A stretch of DNA of 64,000 nucleotides from a virus, in IMG/VR virus record IMGVR_UViG_3300036770_008166, positions 51,247 through 115,246 of that record. The stretch is one strand, 5' to 3'. The notes under the pieces are model-generated. The model did not search any database and had not been told where the DNA came from. It saw only the letters and a program-made list of their open reading frames with translations. The position numbers and the translations under genes are program-made. This document shows positions 1-8,771 of this stretch, in pieces. Every line of letters begins with the position of its first letter. The first letter of the stretch is position 1.

Positions 1-86
1 ATCCACGCTATAACGAACGTAGCAAAACTGCCCGTGAACCGCCAGGTCAAGGCCTTCGCTATGCTACGACCACGTGTGTCATTCAA
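1..86 (-). CDS. DUF2061 membrane protein, N-terminal fragment (runs off window)
   Basis: Read on the minus strand from a TTG codon at 84-86, the frame stays open to the window edge and contains RSIAKALTWRFTGSFATFVI. This matches the N-terminal signature of DUF2061 proteins (RSxxKAxxWRxxGTxxTFxxA), small predicted membrane proteins of unknown role. The start overlaps the end of the upstream kinase-nucleotidyltransferase gene, so the two are probably translated together. DUF2061 is often found next to or fused with adenylylsulfate-kinase-like proteins, which fits this neighbour. Only about 28 residues are visible, so the second membrane segment and the C terminus are missing. The TTG start is a choice: there is no ATG in this frame. 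Confidence 0.6.
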   Translation of the reverse strand, partial: MNDTRGRSIAKALTWRFTGSFATFVIAW

Positions 87-912
87 GTCCCATCTCTTTT
101 CTTATCTTCGTGGCGGAAATAGCGTGTGTAGCATCGTCAAATCTTTCTTGCTCTATCCGGTAACCCACGTCTCTACCGTAAGTTATATTGACGATGTTGG
201 GCACTACCTGGATCTCATATTGTCCTTGATAGAGAGGGTCCAGGTCTCGCCTGATAGCGTCTTTTACTGTAGACCACGAAAAAGGATTTGACTGATTCCA
301 GCCCTGGCAATCACGGATCATGATACAGACTTGTCCGGTTTTCGCTATGGCTCGCTCAAACAATGCCCTGTGGCCGGCATGCCAAGGTTGCCAGCGACCC
401 AACATCTGTACAGTTTCTTTCTTCCAGTCAAACACCGGCCTGCGGCGCCGTTCCAGGATATGCTCGCCCACGAATTCTGCCCACTTCTCGGCACGCTGTT
501 CCGTGATGCGGAAGTCATACACTTCAGGTGGCACAAACATTCGGTTTGTGTCCACAAATCTGCCAGCATCAATGGTATCCATCCATATAGTCCAATCGGC
601 TTTGAAATTGTGACGCATCTCGGCCAAGGGTGCCACGAAGTCCACTACAACAAAATCGGCCCAACTTTTGCCTGCCAATTCACGCATGCGATGGCTCTGA
701 CGTATGCGACCGTCTTGGCTGAAATCCCAGTCATTGAATCTTTGCCGGACCTCGTCGGCATTGAACCGTTCCACTGTTGCTCGACTGTCAAATAGACTTT
801 CAGACTCGGAATGGTAAAAATCACTGTGAGCCTCGAGATATTGTTTGAGGTGGTCCGCAAAATAGGTTTTACCTGATCCTGGCAGACCCATTACTAGTAT
901 TTTTTGTGTCAT
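79..912 (-). CDS. Fusion of P-loop kinase (APS-kinase-like) and nucleotidyltransferase
   Basis: The 277-residue protein has two domains. Residues 1-160 form a P-loop kinase with Walker A GLPGSGKT at 9-16 and an FNADEVR segment at 50-56, in the place of the DGDxxR substrate motif of adenylylsulfate kinase. Residues 172-277 form a cytidylyltransferase-like nucleotidyltransferase: HAGH at 178-181 is the HxGH nucleotide-binding motif and ISATKIR at 265-271 corresponds to the ISSTxIR motif. NadR and similar proteins combine the two activities in the opposite order. The gene starts with ATG overlapping the carbamoyltransferase stop (ATGA), so it is the penultimate visible gene of the accessory operon. 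I infer phosphorylation followed by nucleotide activation of a small molecule. The substrate (sulfate, sugar or other) is unknown. Confidence 0.8.
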   Translation of the reverse strand: MTQKILVMGLPGSGKTYFADHLKQYLEAHSDFYHSESESLFDSRATVERFNADEVRQRFNDWDFSQDGRIRQSHRMRELAGKSWADFVVVDFVAPLAEMRHNFKADWTIWMDTIDAGRFVDTNRMFVPPEVYDFRITEQRAEKWAEFVGEHILERRRRPVFDWKKETVQMLGRWQPWHAGHRALFERAIAKTGQVCIMIRDCQGWNQSNPFSWSTVKDAIRRDLDPLYQGQYEIQVVPNIVNITYGRDVGYRIEQERFDDATHAISATKIRKEMGLE

Positions 913-2393
913 GAAAATACCTTTACGTTATAAAGTTGTTGAAATTTGTCAGCATCCTCGCGATCATTGACCATGGGTTCGCCACGGATGTTGAGGCTGG
1001 TGTTCAGCAGCATGGGACAACCAGTGAGCGCATACCAAGCTTCCAGCAGCCTTCGTATGCCAGATCCATCCTGCGGCACAGTCTGCACACGCGCTGTACC
1101 ATCCGCATGCGTAATTGCTGGGAATGATCGCGCGTCTCGTACCCGGGCCACGGTCTGCATGTATCTGCTGGTGGTAAAACCGCGTGGCATGTCAAAATAG
1201 TCCGTGACATGCTCTTCCAGGATGGCAGGAGCGAAAGGTCGGAACTTTTGCCTGCGTTTGATCTCGTTCACTCGATCTTTGATTTCCGGTCCTCTGGGGT
1301 CTGCGAGCAGACTGCGATTGCCCAATGCGCGCGGACCAAACTCAGCACGGCCGCTAGCCACACCAGCAATAGCATGGGCACAGAGATGATCAACAACAGC
1401 ACGCACAGGATAAGGCCCAGGGATATCATGGCCAAGATAAGCATGGCGCCACCTAAGTCTTCCGCCATGAGAAAGAGCCGCTGCGCCCAAGCTTGACCCT
1501 GCGTCTCCGGGGTTGGGCATGATCCAGATGTTTTCATAGATATCTCCTATTCTTGCGTTGGCCACACAGTTCAGGGCCACTCCGCCCATGTATACCAGAT
1601 TATCACTGCTCACAAGGCTGCGGGCCCGTATCATGACATTGCGTATCATCTGTTCCGTGAGATGTTGTGCAGCCGCGGCCAAATCTTCGGGCTTGTAGAA
1701 ATCAAGTTCGTACTCGTCAAATCCTATGTGCAGATTGCGTCGCATGGTCAGATCGATCATGCTTTCCACGCATTGATCTCGCAGCCAGGCAGTGCCGAGA
1801 CCATTGCCATAGGCTGCCATGCCCATGGTGATGTATTCTTCTTCCATGGGTTTAAGTCCCACAGCCCGGGTTATGGCGCTGTAAAACAATCCAATGCTGT
1901 GCGGATAACCTTGGCGCCACACGCGCCGATAATGTGCGCGACCACGCTCATCATACCAGGCTCGAAATATACTGATGGTGTCCATCTCTCCGATGGCATC
2001 TATGACCACTACCGCAGCATCTCGGAACGGCGAAGTTTGGAATCCTGCAGCGGCATGGCTGAGATGATGCGGCCACGAGCGTTCACGATTGGCCGCACGC
2101 TGATACCAGGCACCTAGATGCCGTCTGATGGCTTGACCGGTGGTCCAAGGACCATACTGTCTCTGGCCGCTGCGCCATTGTTGCCAGTTGTGCAACCATG
2201 GACGTTCATAGAATGCCACATCGTTTATGTCAAAATCGCAGCATTCACGCAAAAGGTCTGGATGTATGTTTGGATCATTCTTGATCTTGCTGTATCTCTC
2301 TGAATGGCCGGCAAATAGGATATCCCCTCGATCACTCAGCACAGTCACGGCAGCATCATGAAATCCTGCGCTGATGCCTAGTATGGTTTTCAT
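909..2393 (-). CDS. Carbamoyltransferase, NodU/CmcH/TobZ family
   Basis: This 494-residue protein belongs to the O-carbamoyltransferase family that transfers a carbamoyl group from carbamoyl phosphate, via carbamoyl-AMP, to a hydroxyl of a sugar or antibiotic. The N-terminal Kae1-like part has GISAGFHDAA at 6-15 and the metal-binding HHLSHAA motif at 109-115. The C-terminal carbamoyl-transfer part is recognisable from GRAEFGPRALGNRSLL. It is somewhat shorter than typical members (about 550-600 residues) but no key motif is missing. It sits in an operon with glycosyltransferase-like genes and an epimerase, so a sugar hydroxyl is the most likely acceptor (inference). ATG at 2391-2393 has only a weak upstream purine run. 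Its 5' end overlaps a small DUF1289-like frame. Confidence 0.9.
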   Translation of the reverse strand: MKTILGISAGFHDAAVTVLSDRGDILFAGHSERYSKIKNDPNIHPDLLRECCDFDINDVAFYERPWLHNWQQWRSGQRQYGPWTTGQAIRRHLGAWYQRAANRERSWPHHLSHAAAGFQTSPFRDAAVVVIDAIGEMDTISIFRAWYDERGRAHYRRVWRQGYPHSIGLFYSAITRAVGLKPMEEEYITMGMAAYGNGLGTAWLRDQCVESMIDLTMRRNLHIGFDEYELDFYKPEDLAAAAQHLTEQMIRNVMIRARSLVSSDNLVYMGGVALNCVANARIGDIYENIWIMPNPGDAGSSLGAAALSHGGRLRWRHAYLGHDIPGPYPVRAVVDHLCAHAIAGVASGRAEFGPRALGNRSLLADPRGPEIKDRVNEIKRRQKFRPFAPAILEEHVTDYFDMPRGFTTSRYMQTVARVRDARSFPAITHADGTARVQTVPQDGSGIRRLLEAWYALTGCPMLLNTSLNIRGEPMVNDREDADKFQQLYNVKVFS

Positions 2394-2520
2394 GTTGCAA
2401 TCTTTTCATGATATGCTGTCTTTCTTGATCGCTATAACTGGTCCACGATGCGATTTCTTGCAAGGTCTTTCCTCCACATCCGAGGCAACGATTGTTGGCA
2501 TTTGAAAGAGCTTGATACAC
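2356..2520 (-). CDS. Small DUF1289-like cysteine protein, probable GTG start
   Basis: A 54-residue frame contains CLGCGGKTLQEIASW followed by SDQERQHIMKRL. This matches the DUF1289 pattern (CxGCxRTxxEIxxW ... SDxERxxIxxRL), a small family of probable metal-binding proteins of unknown function. There is no ATG in frame: GTG at 2518-2520 is the best start, and its upstream sequence has no clear ribosome binding site. It begins 8 bases after the upstream 33-residue gene stops and its last 38 bases overlap the carbamoyltransferase start. The arginine normally following CxGC is replaced by GGK. Family match is good; the start is uncertain. Confidence 0.5.
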   Translation of the reverse strand: MYQALSNANNRCLGCGGKTLQEIASWTSYSDQERQHIMKRLQHENHTRHQRRIS

Positions 2521-2527
2521 GACGTGA

Positions 2528-2629
2528 TCATTTATAGATGAATGGATCTCGTTTGCGCAATTCCTTCAGTTTTTTGCGATACCGTATTTCAAGACGTATA
2601 CGATCTATGATTTTTTTGATCCAATTCAT
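2528..2629 (-). CDS. 33-residue basic protein (MNWIKKIIDRIR...)
   Basis: This very short gene encodes a 33-residue, highly basic, probably helical peptide ending in RKRDPFIYK. Its ATG overlaps the stop of the preceding gene as ATGA and has a strong AGGAGA ribosome binding site six bases upstream, which is better than that of most neighbours. The amphipathic lysine/arginine-rich helix could bind nucleic acid or membrane, but no function is known to me. From memory, small proteins ending in a similar RDPF(I)Y motif recur in marine T4-like phages. Reality of the gene rests on the ribosome binding site and the coupled start. Confidence 0.65.
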   Translation of the reverse strand: MNWIKKIIDRIRLEIRYRKKLKELRKRDPFIYK

Positions 2630-3711
2630 TTCTGTCTCCTCAGGGCCATTTCCTGTATTTGCCGATGCTGATAATCTCGATCACTCCAGTGATACGGATA
2701 CTCGTTTGACGCATCATTGGTACGGATAGCCAACACGTCTGTGTAGTTAGTCAACATTTGCACTATGGTTGCATGATCCTGGGTACCAAATGACGCTACA
2801 AGATCCACCTGGCCGATCTTGGGATGACCAATGGTGAGTTCTGGATCACCTGGATCAAAACCATTGTGACTCAGCCAAGATCTAAAGTTTTGCAGCTGGG
2901 TTTGGCGCCACTCAAATTTTTGTGGATTCCGGCCCCATTCGATATCAAAGTCACCCGCGGCTTCGGTCTGTCCACGCATGGTGGTACTGACCAATTCAGC
3001 AACGTTCCGTCCCTCATCACAGAAGACTTCCCAATGGTGTTTTCCAACAGCTTTGTTGACGCCAACATATACTGCTCCAGTATCGCGATTTAGGGTGCCA
3101 ATACCGAACAGTTCAAAATCCTGTGAGTCAAGCGCAAATCTGGGTGCTTCTAGCCAACACATCAGTTGGCTAGGGCATAACCAATCTGGAGCTTCGCGCT
3201 GTTTTCGATAGCTCAGTGCCCAGGATTCAAATTCGTGACACAACAAATTCAACTGTCTGATATGCCATCTGGTGTCATCGTTGGCACGTAGATAAAATTT
3301 GCTGGGATTGCCACTGATACCTTGTAGATCTTCGAAATATCGATGCAACCAGTTAAGACGATCTTGTATGACGTTTCTACCGCAGGCACGTCCGTACCTG
3401 GGATCATCACTTATGGTGTTGGCCAGTAAAAATTCATCATCAATGCGATACCCTATGTCAGCTTGGTTGATGGCCTGGATGCTCTGATTGATCCGGTCAC
3501 AGATGAACGCACCATTTCTATCACTGTCTGGGAACCCCATGAAGCAAAAATTTTTTTCAAGATGGAAATTATCTCGCAACAAATGATTCAAAGCCTGCAA
3601 CCATTTGCCGGCCAGAGAATTATCTGCAACATCTATGAAAATCGACAGTGGCACCGACTGCCTATTACGCAGCACCATTTCGATTCTATCTAATGTTTTG
3701 CCACCATCCAT
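2626..3711 (-). CDS. Unknown protein of the radical SAM operon
   Basis: I do not recognise this roughly 361-residue protein. I chose the ATG at 3709-3711, which has an AGGA box five bases upstream and overlaps the preceding radical SAM gene by 26 bases; a longer reading from 3759 would overlap by 74. The protein is soluble and rich in Trp, Asp and Arg, with scattered cysteines but no CxxxCxxC. The segment SIFIDVADNSLAGKW looks like an early beta-strand/loop of an alpha/beta fold. Its place at the end of a run of twitch radical SAM genes suggests a partner or substrate role, but this is only context. Confidence 0.75.
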   Translation of the reverse strand: MDGGKTLDRIEMVLRNRQSVPLSIFIDVADNSLAGKWLQALNHLLRDNFHLEKNFCFMGFPDSDRNGAFICDRINQSIQAINQADIGYRIDDEFLLANTISDDPRYGRACGRNVIQDRLNWLHRYFEDLQGISGNPSKFYLRANDDTRWHIRQLNLLCHEFESWALSYRKQREAPDWLCPSQLMCWLEAPRFALDSQDFELFGIGTLNRDTGAVYVGVNKAVGKHHWEVFCDEGRNVAELVSTTMRGQTEAAGDFDIEWGRNPQKFEWRQTQLQNFRSWLSHNGFDPGDPELTIGHPKIGQVDLVASFGTQDHATIVQMLTNYTDVLAIRTNDASNEYPYHWSDRDYQHRQIQEMALRRQK

Positions 3712-4981
3712 ATATGTCCTGATCTTGTTGTAAAATATCTTGCATGGTATATCGGTCATCGCGGATCGACTCTAGCCGCAAAATCCGGGCTTTGCCTCGA
3801 CGCAATGCCTGCTCATAATCATGGGGCCATTGTTCTGCGAAGGTAGGTCGTGTTTTCAATTGCTGTAGGGTATCACGCAGGGCACCCGTGACATAGGCCG
3901 ACAACGAATCTACTTTTTGATCCAGCACGGTCCTGGGCAAGGCCAACGGACTCAAGATGATGTCGGGTGAAAAACTGAATATGACCTTGCTTAACACATC
4001 AACACCAAACCGCTGAGCCAGTGCCTGTACGTTCCTGACTTCGAACAGACCTGGCAAAGTCAGGGTAAAATCGATCCTCATCTGCCGGGGGGATTTTTGT
4101 TGGTCCACGCCTCGTTGGAAATTCTCACACCAGTGCGCAAAATCAAGCCCTGTGCGTATATATTCACCTGTTGCTCCGGTTCCGTCGAGGCTGGCACAGA
4201 TCTGCCAGTCCCGTAAATGCGAGAGAATATCCTGGTAAAGATCCAGGCCGCGATAGCGCACACGGCTAAGATTAGTGTTGTAACGAGCATAAACATTGGC
4301 ACCATCCCCCAGTTCTATTATGCGGCGCATGTACCGCCAGTGCTGTTCATACATCAAGGGTTCGCCGCCTACCCAGTACACTTCTTCCACACGATGCTGT
4401 TCTACTGCTTCAGCAAATTCTTGTTCGACCTGTGTGTCTTGGAATTTGCTGATTTGGTCTCGCACTTCGGGCATCATCCAGGCATTCTTAGGATTGCTCC
4501 AGTCGATCATGTCATGCTGACGTTGTTCACTCTCCCAAGCGCTGCTCAACATGTCCCCGCACATGCGACATTTGAAATTACAAAGATTTGAGAAACGATA
4601 GTCCCAACTCACTGGCAACATGGTTGTATAACCATCTGGTTCGGTAGCTGCCATGGCATCATGATATTTGTGGTCGAACAGACGATTAAAATACGTGCGA
4701 TATACATCGGTATTGAGCAGTTTGTTGTTGCACACATCGCATTCGGGCAATGTTTCACCTGCCATCATGCGACGACGCACACTGCGCATATGATCGCTGT
4801 TCCAATGTTGCACGAGAGTCATGGGGTGATATCGACCCGTGCCAGATTCAGTATCAATGTATTGACGGAAATTCTGCGCTGGCTCACGACTGGCACAGCA
4901 CATTCTACGCTCGGTCTGGGGGCTGAGATAGGTATGTGTCCAGGGTGCCATGCACAGAGTTTCGGGTCTACTGGCTGTCAA
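3686..4981 (-). CDS. Twitch-domain radical SAM protein (paralog 1)
   Basis: Read from the TTG at 4979-4981, the protein is 431 residues. The N-terminal twitch-type region has C10 in a CMAPW motif, C28-C29 and C81/C84 (CDVC). The radical SAM cluster motif CxxxCxxC follows at C134, C138 and C141 (CNFKCRMC), with GGEP further on. Family members cleave SAM at a 4Fe-4S cluster to make a radical, and the extra cysteines probably bind an auxiliary cluster. The TTG start is preferred because related proteins begin about ten residues before the CxxPW motif; an ATG exists only at M11 (4951), and the longer frame to 5017 overlaps the neighbour by 50 bases. Overlap with the upstream gene is then 14 bases. 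The substrate is unknown. Confidence 0.9.
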   Translation of the reverse strand: MTASRPETLCMAPWTHTYLSPQTERRMCCASREPAQNFRQYIDTESGTGRYHPMTLVQHWNSDHMRSVRRRMMAGETLPECDVCNNKLLNTDVYRTYFNRLFDHKYHDAMAATEPDGYTTMLPVSWDYRFSNLCNFKCRMCGDMLSSAWESEQRQHDMIDWSNPKNAWMMPEVRDQISKFQDTQVEQEFAEAVEQHRVEEVYWVGGEPLMYEQHWRYMRRIIELGDGANVYARYNTNLSRVRYRGLDLYQDILSHLRDWQICASLDGTGATGEYIRTGLDFAHWCENFQRGVDQQKSPRQMRIDFTLTLPGLFEVRNVQALAQRFGVDVLSKVIFSFSPDIILSPLALPRTVLDQKVDSLSAYVTGALRDTLQQLKTRPTFAEQWPHDYEQALRRGKARILRLESIRDDRYTMQDILQQDQDIYGWWQNIR

Positions 4982-6188
4982 AGTCGTATCCGTATATCTT
5001 GGCCAGCTCGGGCTCAACTAGGGCCATGTTCTGATTCCGTTTGCGATCTAGATCGCGTATCTTCATGCGCAGCATGAAGCCATCGGTACTGGCACCGGCC
5101 TGCATGAAGTCTATCACACGATCAAATTCTGCTTTGAACTGTTCCGGTACAGCAGACGATCTAATTTTGTGTTCGATAAGTTTTTTAGCATGATCAGGTA
5201 ATGTAGCGATACTGAAATACCATGCATCATGCATCATGTTCCAGTGAACGAAATCAAACTGTTGCTGCTGTGCCCATTCGGCAAACTCCGGCAAATAAAA
5301 AACATTGAACACATTGATGGTGCAGCACGCCTGCAATGTAATGTTGTTTGATCGGGCCTTGAGTTCCTGAAACCGGTGTATGTTGTCGAGCACCACGGAC
5401 CACTCAGCATTGGTGCGTTGATATTCAAATCGCTTGCCGAGATCGTCAAGGCTGAATGCTATTTCTACCAGGCGGAAATGCGGCCAGATCTCTAGAGCTT
5501 GCTGGGGGAAATGTGTGCCATTGGTGTTGTAATGTATCTCGATGTTGCCGGCAACACCTTGGTCCACCAGGCTTTTCAACATGTCGAAATGTTCGGATAT
5601 CATGAAAGGCTCGCCACCGGTAAATTCGATGTATTTTATGTCCTTGGATATTCGTGCAATCTCGGGCCAAAAATCTGAATTCTCGCGCGGCCAGGCCCCG
5701 GCTCTGAGCATCTGATAAGCGAAGGATTTTTTCCTATCGGCATCTGGCGGCATATCATTGATTTCTTCTGCGGCAATCTGGCTGCTGCTCCATGAACCAC
5801 AGATGCGGCATTTGAGATTGCAGATATTGCCCAGTTTAAGATCAAGAAACATCAAGGGCTTGGCCTCGGTGCTCCACTCTTGATCAGTGATCATGTGCTT
5901 GAGTCTGTCCAGAGTGTGCATGCGCTTGCTGGTACGACCCGAGCGTTCTTCGTTCCAGCATTTTCGACAGGTCTGGGGGCGTTGGCCGGCCAAGAACTGC
6001 GATCTAAGATTTTGCATGTAGGCACTGTTGCGGATACGATCAAATTGAGTATTCTGCAGTTGGAACTTGTTGCCATCTTCGTCGGTGATTTCGTCATCGG
6101 TCAAACAGCAAGGCCTCACTGTGCCGATGGGGCTGGCCTCTAGGCTGACCCAGGGCAGAACACAGAATTTATCGTTGGGCAGTTTCAT
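4968..6188 (-). CDS. Twitch-domain radical SAM protein (paralog 2)
   Basis: This 406-residue radical SAM enzyme has the full N-terminal twitch cysteine set: C9 (CVLPW), C27-C28 (PCC) and C74/C77 (CRKC). The SAM cluster motif CNLKCRIC lies at C123/C127/C130 and GGEP at about residue 195. The order, N-terminal auxiliary cysteines followed by the SAM barrel, is that of the NCBI family called twitch domain-containing radical SAM protein. The ATG overlaps the stop of paralog 3 by four bases. It is about 30% shorter in the inter-domain linker than the AKW-type paralogs at 7431 and 9857. The target molecule cannot be deduced. Confidence 0.93.
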   Translation of the reverse strand: MKLPNDKFCVLPWVSLEASPIGTVRPCCLTDDEITDEDGNKFQLQNTQFDRIRNSAYMQNLRSQFLAGQRPQTCRKCWNEERSGRTSKRMHTLDRLKHMITDQEWSTEAKPLMFLDLKLGNICNLKCRICGSWSSSQIAAEEINDMPPDADRKKSFAYQMLRAGAWPRENSDFWPEIARISKDIKYIEFTGGEPFMISEHFDMLKSLVDQGVAGNIEIHYNTNGTHFPQQALEIWPHFRLVEIAFSLDDLGKRFEYQRTNAEWSVVLDNIHRFQELKARSNNITLQACCTINVFNVFYLPEFAEWAQQQQFDFVHWNMMHDAWYFSIATLPDHAKKLIEHKIRSSAVPEQFKAEFDRVIDFMQAGASTDGFMLRMKIRDLDRKRNQNMALVEPELAKIYGYDFDSQ

Positions 6189-7444
6189 AACAAGGCCTCT
6201 AGCTCCGGTACAGCATCACGCCAGTTTTCACGGCGTAGATTATCTAATTGATTGGTCTTTTTCCAAAATGTTTCCAGCAACCTGGTGTTATCTGTGGCCA
6301 TGAGAAAATTGATCGAGGATTCGAACCCCACAGTGGCACGAGTAAGTCGGTCCTGAGGTCTCAGCCATTCCAGATGCTCTTCAAATTTGACACGTAATCT
6401 CTGTTTGTATTTCATGGGTGCGATATCTATGCGATAATGCACCGGATCTTGCAAAAGATTCACATTGAGATCTTGTGCCCGTATCAATCCACGTTCTGTC
6501 CAAGCTCGATGAAAGTCCGGCAGGTGCCAAGCATTCATGATTGACAGCGTAGGAGAGATATAAAAATCTACGTTGGGGCACATATCCAGCATCCTGCGAC
6601 GATTATCCTCTACCACTACCCAGTCCGTACCCTTGCGGATGTATTCGGCTCTTGGTCCCATGGCGTCCAGACTGGCTCCAACTGCCACGCTGTGGAATTT
6701 CCGCCAGTAATCAAACACCGAACGCTCTTTGAGTTTCGTCTGTGTGAAGTTGGTATTGTAGATCAAGCGTACATCAAATCGTTCTCTGCGTTCCAGTTCT
6801 TCCAGGATGCGATAGTGCTCGTCCATCATGAGAGGTTCGCCGCCAGCGAAATAGATCTGTTCCACATAGTCAATGTGGGGCAACAACTGTTCCCACATGT
6901 CGGTCTCTGTCTGTCCGGCATAGTTCAAGGGAACATTGTTGCCGCGCCATTCTGGTCCGGCCAATCGTGCTTGATCCTGATACCACGAACTGGAAAAAAT
7001 ATGACCACAACTGCGACAACGTAGATTGCAGAGATTACTGAAGCGTATGTCCCAATAGGTCATCTCGAACGGAGTGGTAGACAATTTCTTGATGTGATGT
7101 CCATGATGCTTGTTGGCACTGCGTCGTCCGCTGAAGAAACCCGACTGCTCTTGTTCGTAGCATCTGGTGCAGGCAGCATTAGGCGTTTCTGATAGCATGT
7201 CCTGCCGCAACTTTTTCATGGCGTCGCCATGCCATATCTCCTCCAATGTGTTTTCTTTGCAGTGTCCTACTGGGTATGCCATTTCGGCGTGGCAACAAGG
7301 ATAGGCTTCCCCAGTGGGATAGGCATGAAGGTGTATCCAGGGATAGATACAGAATGTTTTGGATTTTTTTAGCAGGAACTCTTCGCGTTCGGTGAGTTCT
7401 ATGGGTTTCACTAAATCACTGCTGTTGTAATTATAAGCTATCAT
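6185..7444 (-). CDS. Twitch-domain radical SAM protein (paralog 3)
   Basis: This 419-residue paralog has C32 in CIYPW, C50-C51 (PCC), C92/C95 (CTRC) and the radical SAM motif at C139/C143/C146 (CNLRCRSC), followed by FAGGEPLM near residue 200. It is closest in layout to the protein at 3686: both have SNLCN before the cluster and DxLSS or HxFSS after it. The start ATG at 7442-7444 overlaps the upstream gene by 14 bases. A roughly 25-residue N-terminal extension precedes the cysteine region and is not seen in paralog 2. Function is inferred only at the level of SAM radical chemistry. Confidence 0.93.
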   Translation of the reverse strand: MIAYNYNSSDLVKPIELTEREEFLLKKSKTFCIYPWIHLHAYPTGEAYPCCHAEMAYPVGHCKENTLEEIWHGDAMKKLRQDMLSETPNAACTRCYEQEQSGFFSGRRSANKHHGHHIKKLSTTPFEMTYWDIRFSNLCNLRCRSCGHIFSSSWYQDQARLAGPEWRGNNVPLNYAGQTETDMWEQLLPHIDYVEQIYFAGGEPLMMDEHYRILEELERRERFDVRLIYNTNFTQTKLKERSVFDYWRKFHSVAVGASLDAMGPRAEYIRKGTDWVVVEDNRRRMLDMCPNVDFYISPTLSIMNAWHLPDFHRAWTERGLIRAQDLNVNLLQDPVHYRIDIAPMKYKQRLRVKFEEHLEWLRPQDRLTRATVGFESSINFLMATDNTRLLETFWKKTNQLDNLRRENWRDAVPELEALL

Positions 7445-8771
7445 ACCATTCTTTCAGTCGGGGAAACGTAGACGTGAAATCTTTGTCTCTGCGATTGTCA
7501 TACTGCTGATAGAACTCCCTGAAATCATTATGCAGTTTCGGCATTTCAAACGCGTCCGAATGTGGAGTTTTCACAGTGTCAAGATAGTCTATCAAACGTT
7601 GCACATGATTGATCTCGTGCTCCTGTAATACAGGATCATCGCGATTGAGCTCCAGCCAGGTTATGAGATTGATACGATGACGATCTCGTATCTCTCTTGG
7701 CAGCACCAACGGGCTCTGGAAGCTGGGAAAACGCAGGATGTTCAAGGTAAAGTTCACCCGATTCCGGCCGTAGATTTTTTTCAACAGCAACAGGTGGTCG
7801 AGATATTCGGGGAGGCTTTCCAAACACAGCGCATTGATGGTACACATGCTGTGTACTGCCCGCACAGGTGAATCCTCTGCCATGAGGATGTTCTGCACAT
7901 TGTGATTCCAGGTCTGCCAATCCAGACCATCTCGGATGTATTCGGCCTGATCACCTACAGCTTCATTAGAGGTGTAGATATCTAGTTCGATTCCCTGGCA
8001 GCTGTCCAGGAGCCTCTGCACTGTGCTCCAATCCAGGCTGAGATTACTATTGATAGCAAGACGCGTCTTGCTTCGGCCAGGATTCGCGCGGAACCAGTCC
8101 AGGAGCTGCCAGGTGTAGCCAGACATGAGAGGTTCCCCACCGGTGATACGCAGTTCCTCCAGCGTGCGATGAAGATCGGTTTCCCACCACGCAAAGAAAG
8201 CATCCACGTACGGATTAGGTTCTCCAAAACGAAAAAGTTGAGCACTATCATGACTGTGAGTGAAATGGTTTCGGCCATCAGAAATGAGATTCTGGTAGGG
8301 TCCACGGTTCCTGATGTCCTTAACCCATGTGCTAGAAAAAGCAGGATTACAGTAAGAGCAAGCGAGCTGGCAAGTGCGATCAAAGCTGATCTCCAGGGTC
8401 TTGAGATCGATATCCTGATCTGCTGGCGTGCCAGCAGCCTCGCGTAGGTCATGTATTTCATAGATCTTTGATTTATATATGCGATCGCTCACAGCATCGC
8501 GGCCCATGTCTTCGATCTTCCAGCAGTATTCGCAACCAGCAGGTCTACGCCCGGCCTGCATGTCCGCTCGATCCTGTTTCTTTTGTGGTGTATTGTGCAG
8601 CAGTCGAGGATTGGTTTTCACTGCTTCGAGGTCCACCTGGTGTGCCGGTGGATGATGGCAGCTGGTGGTCTGACCAGAACCCAGCCAGATAGTGGCATTG
8701 TACCATTTGGCTGCGCAGAAACTGGCGGAGATAGGATCCAGCACCTGCTGGCGGAATTCAATGTCTTGCAT
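7431..8771 (-). CDS. Radical SAM protein, variant AKW/HHPP N-terminal region
   Basis: The 446-residue protein has the radical SAM motif CQLACSYC at C134/C138/C141 and GGEP near 240. Its N-terminal cysteine region deviates from the CxxPW paralogs: C19 is in CAAKW, the usual double cysteine is a single C38 followed by HHPP, and C80/C83 (CEYC) completes it. The protein at 9857 has the same variant, so the two form a subfamily. Histidines next to C38 could replace a missing ligand (inference). ATG at 8769-8771 overlaps the preceding gene by 14 bases. Confidence 0.9.
   Translation of the reverse strand: MQDIEFRQQVLDPISASFCAAKWYNATIWLGSGQTTSCHHPPAHQVDLEAVKTNPRLLHNTPQKKQDRADMQAGRRPAGCEYCWKIEDMGRDAVSDRIYKSKIYEIHDLREAAGTPADQDIDLKTLEISFDRTCQLACSYCNPAFSSTWVKDIRNRGPYQNLISDGRNHFTHSHDSAQLFRFGEPNPYVDAFFAWWETDLHRTLEELRITGGEPLMSGYTWQLLDWFRANPGRSKTRLAINSNLSLDWSTVQRLLDSCQGIELDIYTSNEAVGDQAEYIRDGLDWQTWNHNVQNILMAEDSPVRAVHSMCTINALCLESLPEYLDHLLLLKKIYGRNRVNFTLNILRFPSFQSPLVLPREIRDRHRINLITWLELNRDDPVLQEHEINHVQRLIDYLDTVKTPHSDAFEMPKLHNDFREFYQQYDNRRDKDFTSTFPRLKEWYDSL

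Noticed and set aside
6300-6335. A GATTCGAACCCC stretch resembling a tRNA T-arm
   Set aside because: It lies inside a well-supported radical SAM gene and there are no matching acceptor, D or anticodon stems around it.
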